Shown: piece after piece, positions 29,619 through 40,779 of the stretch
How the letters are laid out: each line of letters opens with the position of its first letter
Position numbering within the stretch: position 1 is the first letter of the stretch
DNA from: Prostheceraeus crozeri
Lineage: Eukaryota > Platyhelminthes > Polycladida > Euryleptidae
Length of the DNA: 64,000 nt
Direction of reading: 5' to 3'
NCBI GenBank assembly: GCA_907163375.1
Contig: CAJQUW010010391.1
Coordinates: 62,001-126,000, forward strand
Made by a program: the position numbers and the translations under genes
The notes under the pieces: generated by a model
What the model saw: the letters and a program-made list of their open reading frames with translations, nothing else
The model's database searches: none
Told to the model about the DNA's origin: nothing

Positions 29619-32600
29619 GACTATGATAGTGAAATGCAAGAGACTCTGCTTTATATGAGAATGATACAGCCTTTCAAATGTCTGGTTCGCGCAATCAAAT
29701 CACTCTAAACTTATGGTTGGAGGAAGAAAAGGGAAGACATATTTTCATTGACTGCCATCCTCAACCACTCAACAAACTTAGATGCATTTATCGCGTGAAT
29801 CTCCCTTCCGGCGCGATAGCAATGAGCTGTGTGGAATCAGCTAGGTGGGAGGTATGAGATGACGATGCGTTCCTGCATCCTTGCTCGTTGGACAAATGCG
29901 ATAGAACATTCAATGTGTTTAACGTGACAGACTGGTGCCAGACAGAGAGAGAGAGAGAGCGTTATCATTCATCTGTGTGTTCTACTCTATCTGCTGAGGG
30001 GTAGCGCGACAGACAGGCGACTGAGTGCACTCGTGATTCTTTGTGTGCACAGGAAGGGAACATCTGTTTCACTGATGGGTTTTATGATAAACATTTTAGT
30101 TGCTTTTGAATGGCAGCGTGTTTAATATTGCAAGCAATGTTAAATGTCAATTTGTGTGTCATTTTCACATCGTCTGCATTCCCACGGATCACTTGATGCA
30201 GGTTTCAATGTTGATTCTACAAGCAACGCACGATTCGTTTAGAAATGAGACACGTATTCATTTGTCATGTACATGAAAGGCAAACTTTGATTCTAAACTC
30301 TAATGCTCATGGACAGTCCTAATGTAATGTTCGCTGTTTCATACTAATGAAATAATTCCACTGACGTGTCACTCAGTCTTGATCATTCAATGACATTGCA
30401 TGCTTTGCTGTTTTCCTACTGACTTTCTTACGACTTATTTACAAAACATTCTACACTCGCATTCAATTTGATAGAGGCAAACAACACATTTAGTAAAGCT
30501 GGTACGCTAGCGAGTGTGACTGCAGAAACATTTTACAAAACTTTTTCAACGTTTGCGTTTAGACTTTTAAGTGAACATGTGCTTCACGTATTCTACACGA
30601 ACGGTTAGCGCATGTGATATAAAACCCTAAATCCCTAATCCGTAAATCCCTAAATCCAACCGTAGAGGACCCTATCCTTGGATTATGGACTTTAGGACCC
30701 ACGGGATTCAATGTCATGGAACTATCTATCACACCCACTCAAAGTTTGTGACAAGACTTTACCTGGTTTTATAAAACATTCAACGCTTACTATAAGACCC
30801 TTTAACGCTGTGAAACTATCTACACAGTGCAGTAAAACTTTCTAGTGCTGTGGTGAACACTGTTTTCATATAACATTCTAAACTCTTAGTCTCACTGCAG
30901 TAGAAAACTGCTTTTAGTAAACCTGATGAAGTATTCAGCAATCTAACAGTCATGAAGTTTGAATTTTCTAATAAGGGAACATTTGGCAACTGTCTCTAAT
31001 AAAACTTTCTAACACTGTGAAAGTAACTTACAAGACAATCTACACTGTGCAGTAAAACCTATTCGATAAAACTTTCTAGTGCTGTGATAAGTTCGGTCAG
31101 TCATAAAACTTCAATGATCAAACTTTGTTTTCACAAACGTGCGTTGCGGTAAAACTATTTGACTACACCAACGCTTACATTTTATGACATTTGTGTTTCA
31201 TAAAACGTCATGATCAAACTTTCTAAGCATACATCAACCTGTGTTGCAGTAAAACTTTTTTACAACATGATATACTTTCTGACTACAATCACGAATAAAA
31301 CGTCGATGATCAAACTTTACTTTCTCAAACGTGTGTAACGGTACAACTATTTGACTACACCAAACGTTGCTTTTGCAAACCATGACACACTTTCCAACGA
31401 CACTCACAAATAAACTTCAATGATCAAACTTTACTTTCTCAAACCAGTGTCGCGGTAAATCTATTTGACCAAACTAGCGCGTACATTTTATGACATTTAT
31501 GTTTCATAAAACGTCATGATCAAACTTTACAAGTATACATCAACCTGTGTTGCAGTAAAACTATTTGTATTTGACAACATGATAAAGTTTCTGACTACAT
31601 TCACAAGAGCTTGTTCACTAGCGTAGAGAGAAATGAGCGTGTGGTTGGGTGTGGCGCATGAACATAGGAATGGCTGTCATCTCAACTCGTTCATGTTTTC
31701 TTTCAGTGATAGAGTGAGTGATGGGCGTTCTTTAGTTCATAAAATCATCATGCACACATACAGCACACTGTTTCACCACATTTCCTCGTGAATGCATCAT
31801 GAGTTCTTATAAGAACTTCCTTCCAATGCAGCTAAAGCGGTCCCAAGCCCGACACATATCTTCGGATATGGAATCCAGAGAGGAAGGACAAATGATGACA
31901 TGGAATGAAGGAAAGCCGAACTTGCACCACATGCAGCCATAAACACAAACACAGAGAGGATTCACAAGGATTACCATTGCCCACGTCCCGTGCAGTGCTC
32001 ATCGCTACGGACTTCACAGCTGTCTCGAAAGAACGCCCACGAACAGGAAGTATGACACCGAAAATCTCCGTGACTTGCACCGTCAATGACTTGATAGCCA
32101 GACATGAAAACCGGTGGAGTTATTTACAAGAGTTTGGCAGACTTTGATCAGGATCAGCTGATAGCAAGCCGTAGAGAGGGATAACAAGCCGTGATTCACA
32201 AGCGTTTTGCAATGGAGATGTTTAGATGCCACCCATGACAAGAAAGCTAAGACTCAACCGATTGGCGTTCAAAGTGCTACGTTGAGAACTGTGTCAAATG
32301 CCCAACATGAGTTGCCCCAGCGGTTTTGGTCTAGAACATCTCTCCGTGTCATGCTCACTTTCAGTGAAAAGCCGCTTGTACAATGTAAAGACATGAGAAA
32401 GACTGGCTCGTACACACTTAACCATGCCTTCATTGACTTCAGCAGGGTCGAAAATCCCAGAAAAACTCCAAAAATAATGAATTTAAATTTACAGCATTCA
32501 GCACTACTTACGAAATTGTATAGGTCTGATCAATAGCGATCGAACATTTTTTGAATCAAGTCAAACGGACTTGTAGAAGCAAAGTTACAAGCCTTTAAAG

Positions 32601-34020
32601 TTTTGGAATCTTTTATGGCCTGGAGACGAAGGCCATCTCCTGGCGAACCTTTAAGTCTGACGCCTTAGTTGATATCAGCATTGAAATTTTCTAAGTCGGT
32701 TTGCCGAAATTTGGAATGTCCGATGCTATCATCGGAGTTCACCTACCCCAACCCAGTCGGGAGGAGAACTGATTTCCACAAGTAGAGTTTCCACTTATAT
32801 AGTTTGTGGCGATCAGCTGATGACGCAATATCCATCATCCAAATCTTCAAACACGTCTATCTCCGGTTCTAGTGCTCCGATTGACTTCAAATTTTGACAG
32901 TCATGTTTTCTCGCTCTCACCTTTCATGTAAGACATCCTTCGACCCTCTACGATGACCAGAAGCCAAGATGAAAAAACTCAAAAAACTCAAATTTTCAAA
33001 AGTTCCAAAATCTTGGAAAATGCGCAAAAACTCGATATTCAACATGCTCTCATTTGGAAACGAAAACTTCCACGCATCTGAAAAGATAGGATCATAGAGA
33101 ACAAAGTGCTTTCTTGCTCCTAAAAGAAACCCGAGCTCTTCATTCACTTCCAATCCTCCGCTATTCATCGCCAAAGGTGGCCACAATTAAACATTTTCAG
33201 GAAAAAATCCCGTGTAGAGACCCAGTGTGAAGAAAATTTTCGACTTTCTCTCTCCGATTCACTTGAAACTCACCCTCTAGATGCAAAATGGCACGCTGAT
33301 TCCAAATCTGGTCTCTGTCTTTACGTACGAGGCTTCGTTCACCCGCTAGAGCCATTTTCATAGAAATTCTAACTCTGTCGTTTTTTTGGTGATGGACAAA
33401 AATCTTAAGGTCACTCTCACATCCAAACGAAGGCAGATATGAACAAGCCGTGTCTTCCACTGAGTTGGTCTCACTCTTAGCTTTCAAACGAGCCATTGCA
33501 CGACTTTCTACGATCTCTAGAACCAAAGTTGGCAGTCTCGTTCCAAAAGGGGGGAGGTCAGAACTTTTTCTCTCCGGTTGAGCTGAAATCAAGTTGCTAG
33601 ACCCAAAATTGGCCAAAACGTCCGAATATGCACTCCGTTTTTCCATCCGAGCACTCCTTCATGCCGAAAAATGGACTTTCTCATCCCAAAACATCCAAAA
33701 CCTGCCTTTTTCTAACTCTGGCGTTTTCCTGCCACTTTCCTCTCTAAACCCAGGAAAATAAGACCAATCTGAACTTTCCAATGCATTTTTCTCATTAATA
33801 GCTTTCAAATGAGCTATCACACGACTTTCTACGATCTCTACAACCAAAGTTGGAAGTCTCGTTCCAGAGGGGGGGTAGGGAACAGTTTCTTCCTCTCGGA
33901 CCCATTCCTCCCAGCACATCCTTGGCCATTTCCTTCCTCTCTCCAGAGGGGGGGGGCTGAGTCAGCATGATGACTCATTGCTCCTCATTTTGCACTTGAT
34001 TTTGTTACGGGATTACTACT
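29543..34020. repeat. Right arm of the giant inverted repeat
   Basis: Inverted partner of 22065-26683. Relative to the left arm it has extra tandem-like units around 31.26-31.46 kb, a replaced segment at 31655-31960 and an approximately 100-bp deletion near 32340. Confidence 0.8.
29648..29656 (-). promoter_or_regulatory. TATA-like box, right arm
   Basis: On the minus strand CATATAAAG lies about 35 bases upstream of the ATG at 29618. It is the better candidate promoter of the two arms because the acidic exon follows it. Confidence 0.4.
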
Positions 34021-34691
34021 CTCCATTTATCTGCTACTGGGCTATTTTGAGCTACGAAAGCCTGGGGATGCCTCGATCCAACTCCCTCTGATTTTGATTT
34101 TTTCGCAAATTAATCGGTCCCAAAATTATAGTACAACGCAATTGGTGCATACTCGTTATCGGATGAAAAAGACTTTAAACAATGCTCGGAGAATATGTAT
34201 TCAATTGCATTGCAATCACTAAGTGGCACTGAACACAATCCAAACAAATATTTCTGAAAGCTACTATCACAGTTATAAAACTTGAAGAAAAAGAGACGGT
34301 AACTGTTTTTCAAAATGAATGAATGCACCAATAATATCATCAGGTCTGATAATAAGTCCATTTTGACGTAAGATATAGACTTGGGATCCACTATTCGCAG
34401 CATGAAACTGACAGTGGTGCTTAAGGGATATTGCTATTATTATGTTAAAGTCGGTTCGCATCCGTCTGCATTTTCACTTCTGTGTCTACAGAAGTCCTTC
34501 TGTTTTACAGAATGTGCGGTCTGTAACACAAACTAGGTCTCCGTGCTTACAGAAGCGTTTATGAGAAGAACACAGAATGCTGATTTTATAAAATAAAGAC
34601 AAGTTGAAAGAAACTCAACTCGTCTGTAAATATAGAATCATCTGATTGGCTAAGTAATGACCACTATACATGATTGGCTCATGTAAATACA
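34021..34691. other. Unassigned non-coding DNA
   Basis: AT-rich with a repeated ACAGAAG/CTGTGT-type word cluster at about 34466-34575 that resembles sequence near 48.06-48.11 kb. No gene is recognisable. Confidence 0.4.
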
Positions 34692-34799
34692 CAGGGCTGC
34701 CGTGGGGATTGAATTTTGAGTCCCCCATCCTCACAGAAAAACCTGTGGGTATCCCCACAGAGTCCCCATACCCGACACAGGATAAGACATATAATTTAT

Positions 34800-35860
34800 A
34801 TGCTACATTTCCTCAAATGGATAACTGATATCCGAGAATTCAATTCCAGTGAAACTTCCGGCCGAATAGTTTGATATATGCTCAGCTTTGTCACCCTTGA
34901 TATAACTTTCTTCATAAAGAACATTGCAACACTGTCATTCTTCGCAATCATATGGAACATGTATATCATTGGCAATCATGTAATCATACGGCACATGCAC
35001 ATCACTCAGCGGTGAAGTTTCAAAATGAAAGCGTAGGCTATATAAATTTCTTAACAAGCAACTCGAGATGCCGTCTGCTTTGCTACTTGTGTCTACGGAC
35101 CTGTCAGAGGAAATCTCGATCTAAGGTCATCAATCACTGTGAAATGAAACTATTTGTAACTTTTGACTATTCGACTATTATTTCTATGTAGGTTCTTCAT
35201 CAACGAAATAGACTTAATTTTAGGGATCTTCAGGCAGAAGTTTAACTTTTTATTTAAACTAACTTAAGGTGCCTGTTTTTCTCACACCTTCCTTTTATTG
35301 CAAGCGTGAGTAGTTTTGCATTACATCTGAGGCAGGGCGATCTATTTTGAGTAGTTTTTGAGCACCGATTCTCGCCCAACCAGAACATACCGGTGTGTTG
35401 CGAGAGCAAGCACTATAAATTTTTGTAGAATGTATGAGTCACATATGCAAATAGGAACAGCAGAAAAAGATGAAATCACTAAAAAGATTGAAGATTTCGG
35501 ACGACCTGTCAAGGGTGTAACAGGATGTCTTTGGTGTAATGAAACTTTTCGCTGCACCATTACTGACCAATGTCCTTGCCATTGACTACTACACCACTGA
35601 CAACATTCAGAAAATCATTTTTAGATTACTATAAAAGCTGAATTGAAATTCAGTCAGAACGACGACTGCGTTTTCTAGTCCGGGAAGATGATAGGTTTTC
35701 ATAATTTTGGCTGTATTAAAAATTTATTAAATTTAATTTTAATTTTTAATTTTATTAAAAAAGTTATTCTCTTGTGATGTCGTCCGTTGCGCCATCAAAT
35801 TAGGTCAAGCATGCGTTATGCAGTAAGCATGCATACTGATCGAGTCAAATGTACATGCAA
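34800..35860. other. Interior of the hAT-like element, non-coding
   Basis: Contains short open frames only (for example 35358-35585), none with known motifs. An AT-only tract of about 40 bases lies at 35719-35760. Confidence 0.4.
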
Positions 35861-36017
35861 TTCAAAATGTTTGGGGTTTGACTTGGAAGATACGTGGTTC
35901 TTGCTTTTTCATTCAGCTGTTGCTCTTTTCATCTAGTTTCTTTTTTTTAAATATGTAATAAATTTTTTTTGAAAATACATAATCAAGTTCTTTTTACAGG
36001 CAGAGAAAATTTAAAAG

Positions 36018-39000
36018 TCACAAGACATAGTCAATTTCACTAAGAGGACTCGATCGAGGTATGCATGACATAATGCTAGTTGCATTTCCCCTTTGAACGG
36101 CTAAGCTCAGACGTTGCTTCAGGAACTGAGTTGCTCTGGTCTCTTCGGTGACTGCACTTATTCTTCTTCCGAGCATCCTCACGAAGGCTCGAGCGTCAGT
36201 TCCCCATGCTCCGAGAGTCTCCATCGCAAAAGGACAAAAGCAAAAATCATGAGCTAGACTCTCATACTTCCGTCGCTTCTTATCTTCTGCTTTCGATGCC
36301 AGAATTCCTCCACCTTGTCTTGAATTTGGGATGTTGCTAGTGGCGAGCGTATCCACGCATGTGAAATCCCACATTAAAGCTCTACCGGTCTTCCAAGGTA
36401 TCAGAGTCACGCCATCCGGTCTTTTGCCGTCATCACGACTAAGGCCGTGAGGTTCAAGGACAGCAGGTATCCCGGCGGTGGCAAATGATCGTCTGATAAT
36501 GTCATTTGCTTCACTGTGTCGAATAATTCGTCCACTGTTCAGTTTACAACTCAAACCGTGATTGCCGTAAAGATCGACGTCGGCACCACATCTGCATTTG
36601 TGAGGAAAACACACAGGAGCTCCTAGTCGCAGAGCGATGGCAATTCGCAAATTCTCGTTGTTGAGTTTTAGGCCCAAACATGAAATTGGGATTGAATTCA
36701 ACCATGCACCCGCGTCTGGAGAAGATACGCAAAGCAAGCGACTTCTGTTTACTGGGTCGGATATTTGGCTCAAAATTTTCTCAAATTTGTCGTCGATTAA
36801 GGGTTTGTCCCATGAACGTTGTAAAGACCTCAATTGATGTTCTGGCTCATTTTGACTTGGGAGCTTTACTTTCCAAGAATGAAGGGCGTCAAGCTTGTCC
36901 TGATCAGATTGGAAACCAGGTAAAACATCTCGTAGAAAAGCTTCTACACCGTGTGAAGATGCCAGAAAAGCCGGAAGAGCCACGTCCGTTGCCCGTCTAA
37001 GACCCAAACCTCCCTTTGAGACCGGGAAAAAAGCTTGATCACAGGACCGAGGAGGCAATGGGCAGTTGAGTATGTTCTCTAAAGCACTTCGTTGAAGATC
37101 ATCGAATCTAATTAACAAATGAGGGAATTGATAAAATGGAAATGTTCGCAAAAGATATAAAAGTTTCGGTATTGAGAAACAGTTTTTCAATATGTAGAAA
37201 GCACTGTGGGAGTCAATATCACTTAGACAATCAATGAGTATATTGATAGAATTGAGTTTGTCCGTGAACACCGACCCGGCACTTTGAGGGAAAAGAGGCG
37301 ATCCCAGGAGTGTAGCATCTATCATTGAAATAGCCTTCATATGATGGAAAAAGGAGGATGTGACAGAAGTTGTTAGAGACATTGGGTCATACACCTCACA
37401 CTTTTGCAAGTTCATGCTTAGACCGAGGTCCGCCTGGAGAGCAATGATTGTGTTCAGGTCCTTTGTCACTTCAGCCACAGTGCCTGCGATACATCCGTCG
37501 TCTAAGTACCAACAATTGACTTTACTTGTCAAACTTTTGACCATATCATTTATCGCCAAGGAGAAACCGACCGGACCCTGTTGCATGCCTTCCCTCGATA
37601 AAAGGATTTCACCATCAATAAAAAGGTTAGTGTCGTTATTGTACATTTGCCACATAAAAGGAAAAATACTGCTGGCTCTTTCTTTGACCTTATGCAGAAC
37701 CATATCCCTTCTAATAGTATTGAAGGCGTTAGAAAAGTCAACTTTGATCATCACGAAAGGTTCGTTGATCAACAATTTCTCTTTCAAATAATTTCGTATT
37801 GTGTGTACTATGGCCTCCGCACCTTTTGGTGAGCCAACACACATCTGATTGGGATACAAGGAGTCTTTCAATTCTTTGATGGTCTTTCGAGCTGCAATTT
37901 TACTGGTAAGTCTGCGATACACAGTTCCCACTGCAATAGGGCGTACGTCATTGTTTTGTTTTGACAGTGCAAAAAGCGACGAACCATACAAAAAGGGAAT
38001 GATTTCGGTAGGAACCATGCCAGCAAGCATCAAATTGCTCAGTCTTGTAATTGCCGCCAACAAACGACTACCTGGATCTCCACAAGTTTTTGCAGTAAGG
38101 TCTTTTAAATGTTGAGGTTCGAGCAGGTCCGGTCCACTGGCAGAACCCGGAGGAAAACTAGATATTCCTCGACGAACTTCAGCTTCATCACATTGTAAGG
38201 ATTGTTGAAATCCTCATTTAGATTGATAATGGGCAAATCGGAATTAGATTTACGTGGAAGGTGCTTTTCTATTATCTTATTGAGAGTTTCTTCGTTGCTT
38301 GGTAAGATATTATCGTCTGAGGAAAGAATCCGAATAGCACCTTTGACATCTCCCTTTTCTATTTTCCTTTGAGCCAATTTTGTGAGCTTCTCCTTTGAAA
38401 AGATAGATTCTTTATTACGGGGAGAGACCTCTGTTTCGAATTGATCCAGAAAAGGCTGTGATAAATATGAAGCAATTCGTCTGTTGATGACAGAGGAGAG
38501 GGACCGTTGATGTCGGCTAGACGACTTGGGTTTAAATAGACATTGAGATGGGAAACGTAAAAGATTTATCCAAGAGTCAACGGTATTCATATCACACACC
38601 GATGCTATCGAGGTTTGAAGAGCGTTTGCTGCTTGAGCTCTTGATGCTTTGGGGATTCTGTATAGAACAGAACCTCTCTGGAAATTTTTGAAAATAGTCA
38701 TCAAATCACGATTGCTTGGATTATTTACAGAGTTTGAAGATGCAGGTAACATATCATGATGAGATTGTCTTGAACTGACGTTTATATTCTGTGAACTATC
38801 GATCTCAACAGAAGGTCTATCATTTGTTATGAAGGTTTCATTAGAATTACAGGTATGCTTCCGTAACGTAGAAAAATTCTTGTTGCAGGTATTGCATACA
38901 ACTCGCTTGTATTGACTGAAAAACGTATTGGGGATAGTATTTCGATCTGACAAATGCATATTCACATGTTGGAAAAGGCTTTCAGTTGATGAATAAGACC

Positions 39001-39097
39001 GGTTGCATTCCGATACTGGGCATAGGAATGTTAGAGTGGAAGACATGATACCAAAGGTTCGTGTTGAAAATATTAAAACTAGAGAACGTAACAGCAC
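36018..39097 (-). pseudogene. Zinc finger / reverse transcriptase / RLE polyprotein, one frameshift
   Basis: The protein would bind and nick target DNA and prime reverse transcription there. The N-terminal frame (39097-38105) has C2H2-type fingers: CPVSECNRSYSSTESLFQHV followed by NMH, and VVCNTCNKNFSTLRKHTC. At about 38160 the frame shifts: EEYLVF continues in the next frame as SFPPGSASGPDLLEPQHLKD and runs to 36018. RT motifs are VRPIAVGTVYRRL, MIKVDFSNAFNTIRRDM (catalytic Asp), GMQQGPVGFSLA and CWYLDDGCIAG (YLDD). The C-terminus has a CCHC-like region (CRCGADVDLYGNHGLSCK), then KRPDGVTLIPW and ALMWDFTCVDT, the PD...D pattern of the restriction-like nuclease, and AEDKKRRKYESL. Apart from the frameshift the protein is intact. 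Confidence 0.85.
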
Positions 39098-39162
39098 GGA
39101 TTCGAACCAGCGACTTCAGTGCAGTTGCGTCATGACACTAACCACTCGGCTACTTCAGCTTT
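39088..39162 (-). tRNA. tRNA-like segment (pol III A and B boxes), 5' UTR of the LINE
   Basis: On the minus strand: GCTGAAGTAGCCGAGTGGTT (A-box-like TAGCCGAGTGG) and, 40 bases on, GGTTCGAATCC (a perfect B box). The acceptor ends do not pair well and the anticodon arm is unclear, so this is a tRNA-derived or decayed copy rather than a functional tRNA. It lies directly before the LINE ORF. Confidence 0.4.
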
Positions 39163-39770
39163 GGACGATTTGTATGTACACGTCGAAGATAATCCGAAAA
39201 AACGAAAAGTCGGTACATAAACAGCACGATTGATTGACGGCAAGATTTGACCGGCAGACAAGGCTGCTGACGTGTACACGCTATGACGGACTGAACAGTC
39301 TTCAGCCAAGAGGTCACAAGAAGAGAATAATCCAAATAGCGAATGAGGATGAGCACGGATCAAAATGACTATGGGACAGTGATGCTTCTCAGATGATGAC
39401 AAATCCAACGATGTAAACTTTACCATAAAACGATCGGTGAAAGACTCAAAAACGGAGAAAACCATACAACTTGCCGGAGAAACAACAGAACACGACCTCG
39501 CACATCGACAGTTAATATGTTGGCTTTATTATTTATATATGTTATTGTTATATATGTTGGCTTTATTGATATATATATCTAGTTTCTTGGCTTTCAAGAT
39601 CTTCTGCTTTGCATGAGCAATTTACTATCATCCTTAAATGCAATTATTACAATGTTGATTATGGTAATAAAGACATGTATTGGCTTCAAATTGAGACCGC
39701 ATTTGCTAACTTCTGTTGGATAATTAGAAAGTTATGCTTCTATAAAATCGCATTTGGTGCAAGATTAGAC

Positions 39771-40480
39771 ACGAGAAGATGATTGGAGTCGCACCTCATA
39801 ACTTTTTCAACATATCCTGCTAATATCGCCTTAGGCCTACTTTATTTTCAAATCATCGAGGTTTTCTTATACATTGAATTAGCTCAGAATTTTGATGTGC
39901 TTCTGTGGGGACACGTAGGTACCCCCACCGAAAGGTCGATTACGTAAAACTATGCATTTACAAGAGCTCAGAACGAGATTATGACCATTGAAAAGTGCCT
40001 TCACGACATAAAAATTTAAGTTTTCTGCGGAGCGGAATGACACATGTATTATTTGCTTTATGCGTTAAATATAACAGATAATTTATTAAGACTTGTTTTG
40101 TCGTGATAAGTTTTAAATGGTTAATCGGCTCTATCACGTGAGCGCAATTAAATCATATAGTCATTATGAATCAGTGATTTAATCTGTATGTACCGCAGGA
40201 TTTACCGGCGATTACACTGGCATAAAAAGGCATGTGAATTAGACTCCATTCATTTATACCATAGCACCAGATTACAGCGTTCTTCCCCTTCAGACGTCAC
40301 TGAGACGTCCAGGCCATTATTGGTCATTCAAAGTCATTGTCAATTTGTTGCGGATGTGAAATCAGCACAGATATTTCATAGAACAGAAGCGGTGAGATGG
40401 CAAGCTGTTTGATAATTAAAAGTCAGAATTTATTGAGTGATAAAATGTCAGTTCTGACTGTTTCTAGTGAATGTCAAAAA
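39771..40480. other. Unassigned DNA inside the hAT-like element
   Basis: No gene recognised. A GGGGACACGTAGGTACCCCC word at about 39907 resembles the element's subterminal motifs. Confidence 0.35.
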
Positions 40481-40779
40481 TCATGACAATCCCCACAGAA
40501 TCCACATAGAAGCGCTATGGGAGCTGTGGGAGTGGCTTCAGCACCCATGCCCACCCCATACCCATGGGTACAACCACAGAATCCCCAGACCCACTGCAAT
40601 CCTGTAGATACATAGAGCTGCAGCGGAGAATGAAGTGTGTGTGTAGGTGATTTCAATCACAAAGAATTTTGAAGAAATGCTATTGAACGAATTACGAACT
40701 CGAAGTTGTCTCTACGGTATTAGAAGCAGTGGTTATAAAGACAACGGAAAAAGAAGATCAGCATAGGCCGAGATAGCGG

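Larger units (their letters stand above)
22065..34020. mobile_element. Giant inverted-repeat (foldback) element, about 12 kb
   Basis: Both ends read inward AGTAGTAATCCCGTAACAAA. The flanking six bases are CTTCAT on the left (22059-22064) and CTCCAT on the right (34021-34026), a 5-of-6 match. The arms run 22065 to about 26683 and about 29543 to 34020. AG...CT termini with 6-bp duplications are the rule for Polinton/Maverick elements, but no polymerase, integrase or capsid-like frame is visible, so that identity is only a hypothesis. The arms differ by substitutions and by indels, including an approximately 100-bp gap in the right arm opposite 23735-23835, which argues against an assembly artefact. 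The centre is non-coding apart from the candidate exon at 29253-29618. Confidence 0.7.
35943..39576 (-). mobile_element. LINE with zinc fingers, RT and restriction-like endonuclease
   Basis: ATCTAGTTTCTT occurs at 35931-35942 and 39577-39588 and is the target duplication. On the minus strand the element starts near 39576, encodes one broken ORF (39097-36018) and ends in a short A-rich tail (T8 on the plus strand at 35941-35948). RT followed by a C-terminal PD-(D/E)XK-type nuclease places it in the R2/R4/HERO-like group of non-LTR elements. The clade is not resolved. The 5' UTR holds a tRNA-like segment (39090-39160). Confidence 0.8.
35860..39770. repeat. Dispersed repeat copy split by a LINE insertion
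   Basis: The flanks 35870-35942 and 39577-39770 match the repeat at 3.76-4.15 kb: TTCTGCTTTGCATGA, CTTAAATGCAAT, ATGGTAATA and TTCTGTTGGATAATT occur in the same order in both. The LINE lies between them. Confidence 0.65.
34692..40604. mobile_element. Degenerate hAT-like element with CAGGGCTGC / GCAATCCTG ends
   Basis: The left end CAGGGCTGCCGTGGGGATTG and the right end, reverse-complemented CAGGATTGCAGTGGGTCTGG, are flanked by TAAATACA (34684-34691) and TAGATACA (40605-40612), 7 of 8 identical. GTGGGGAT/ATCCCCAC words repeat near both ends (34.70-34.78 and 40.48-40.60 kb), as in hAT subterminal arrays. The interior holds an old dispersed repeat and an inserted LINE. No transposase is recognisable. 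The assignment is moderate because the ends are only partly alike. Confidence 0.45.

Noticed and set aside
22065..34020. Autonomous Polinton/Maverick with polymerase and integrase
   Set aside because: No such frames are visible on either strand; only the termini and flank size fit.
35358..35585. 75-codon cysteine-containing frame (GCLWCNETFRC, CPC)
   Set aside because: No known zinc-finger spacing, no homologue recognised, opposite frame equally open.
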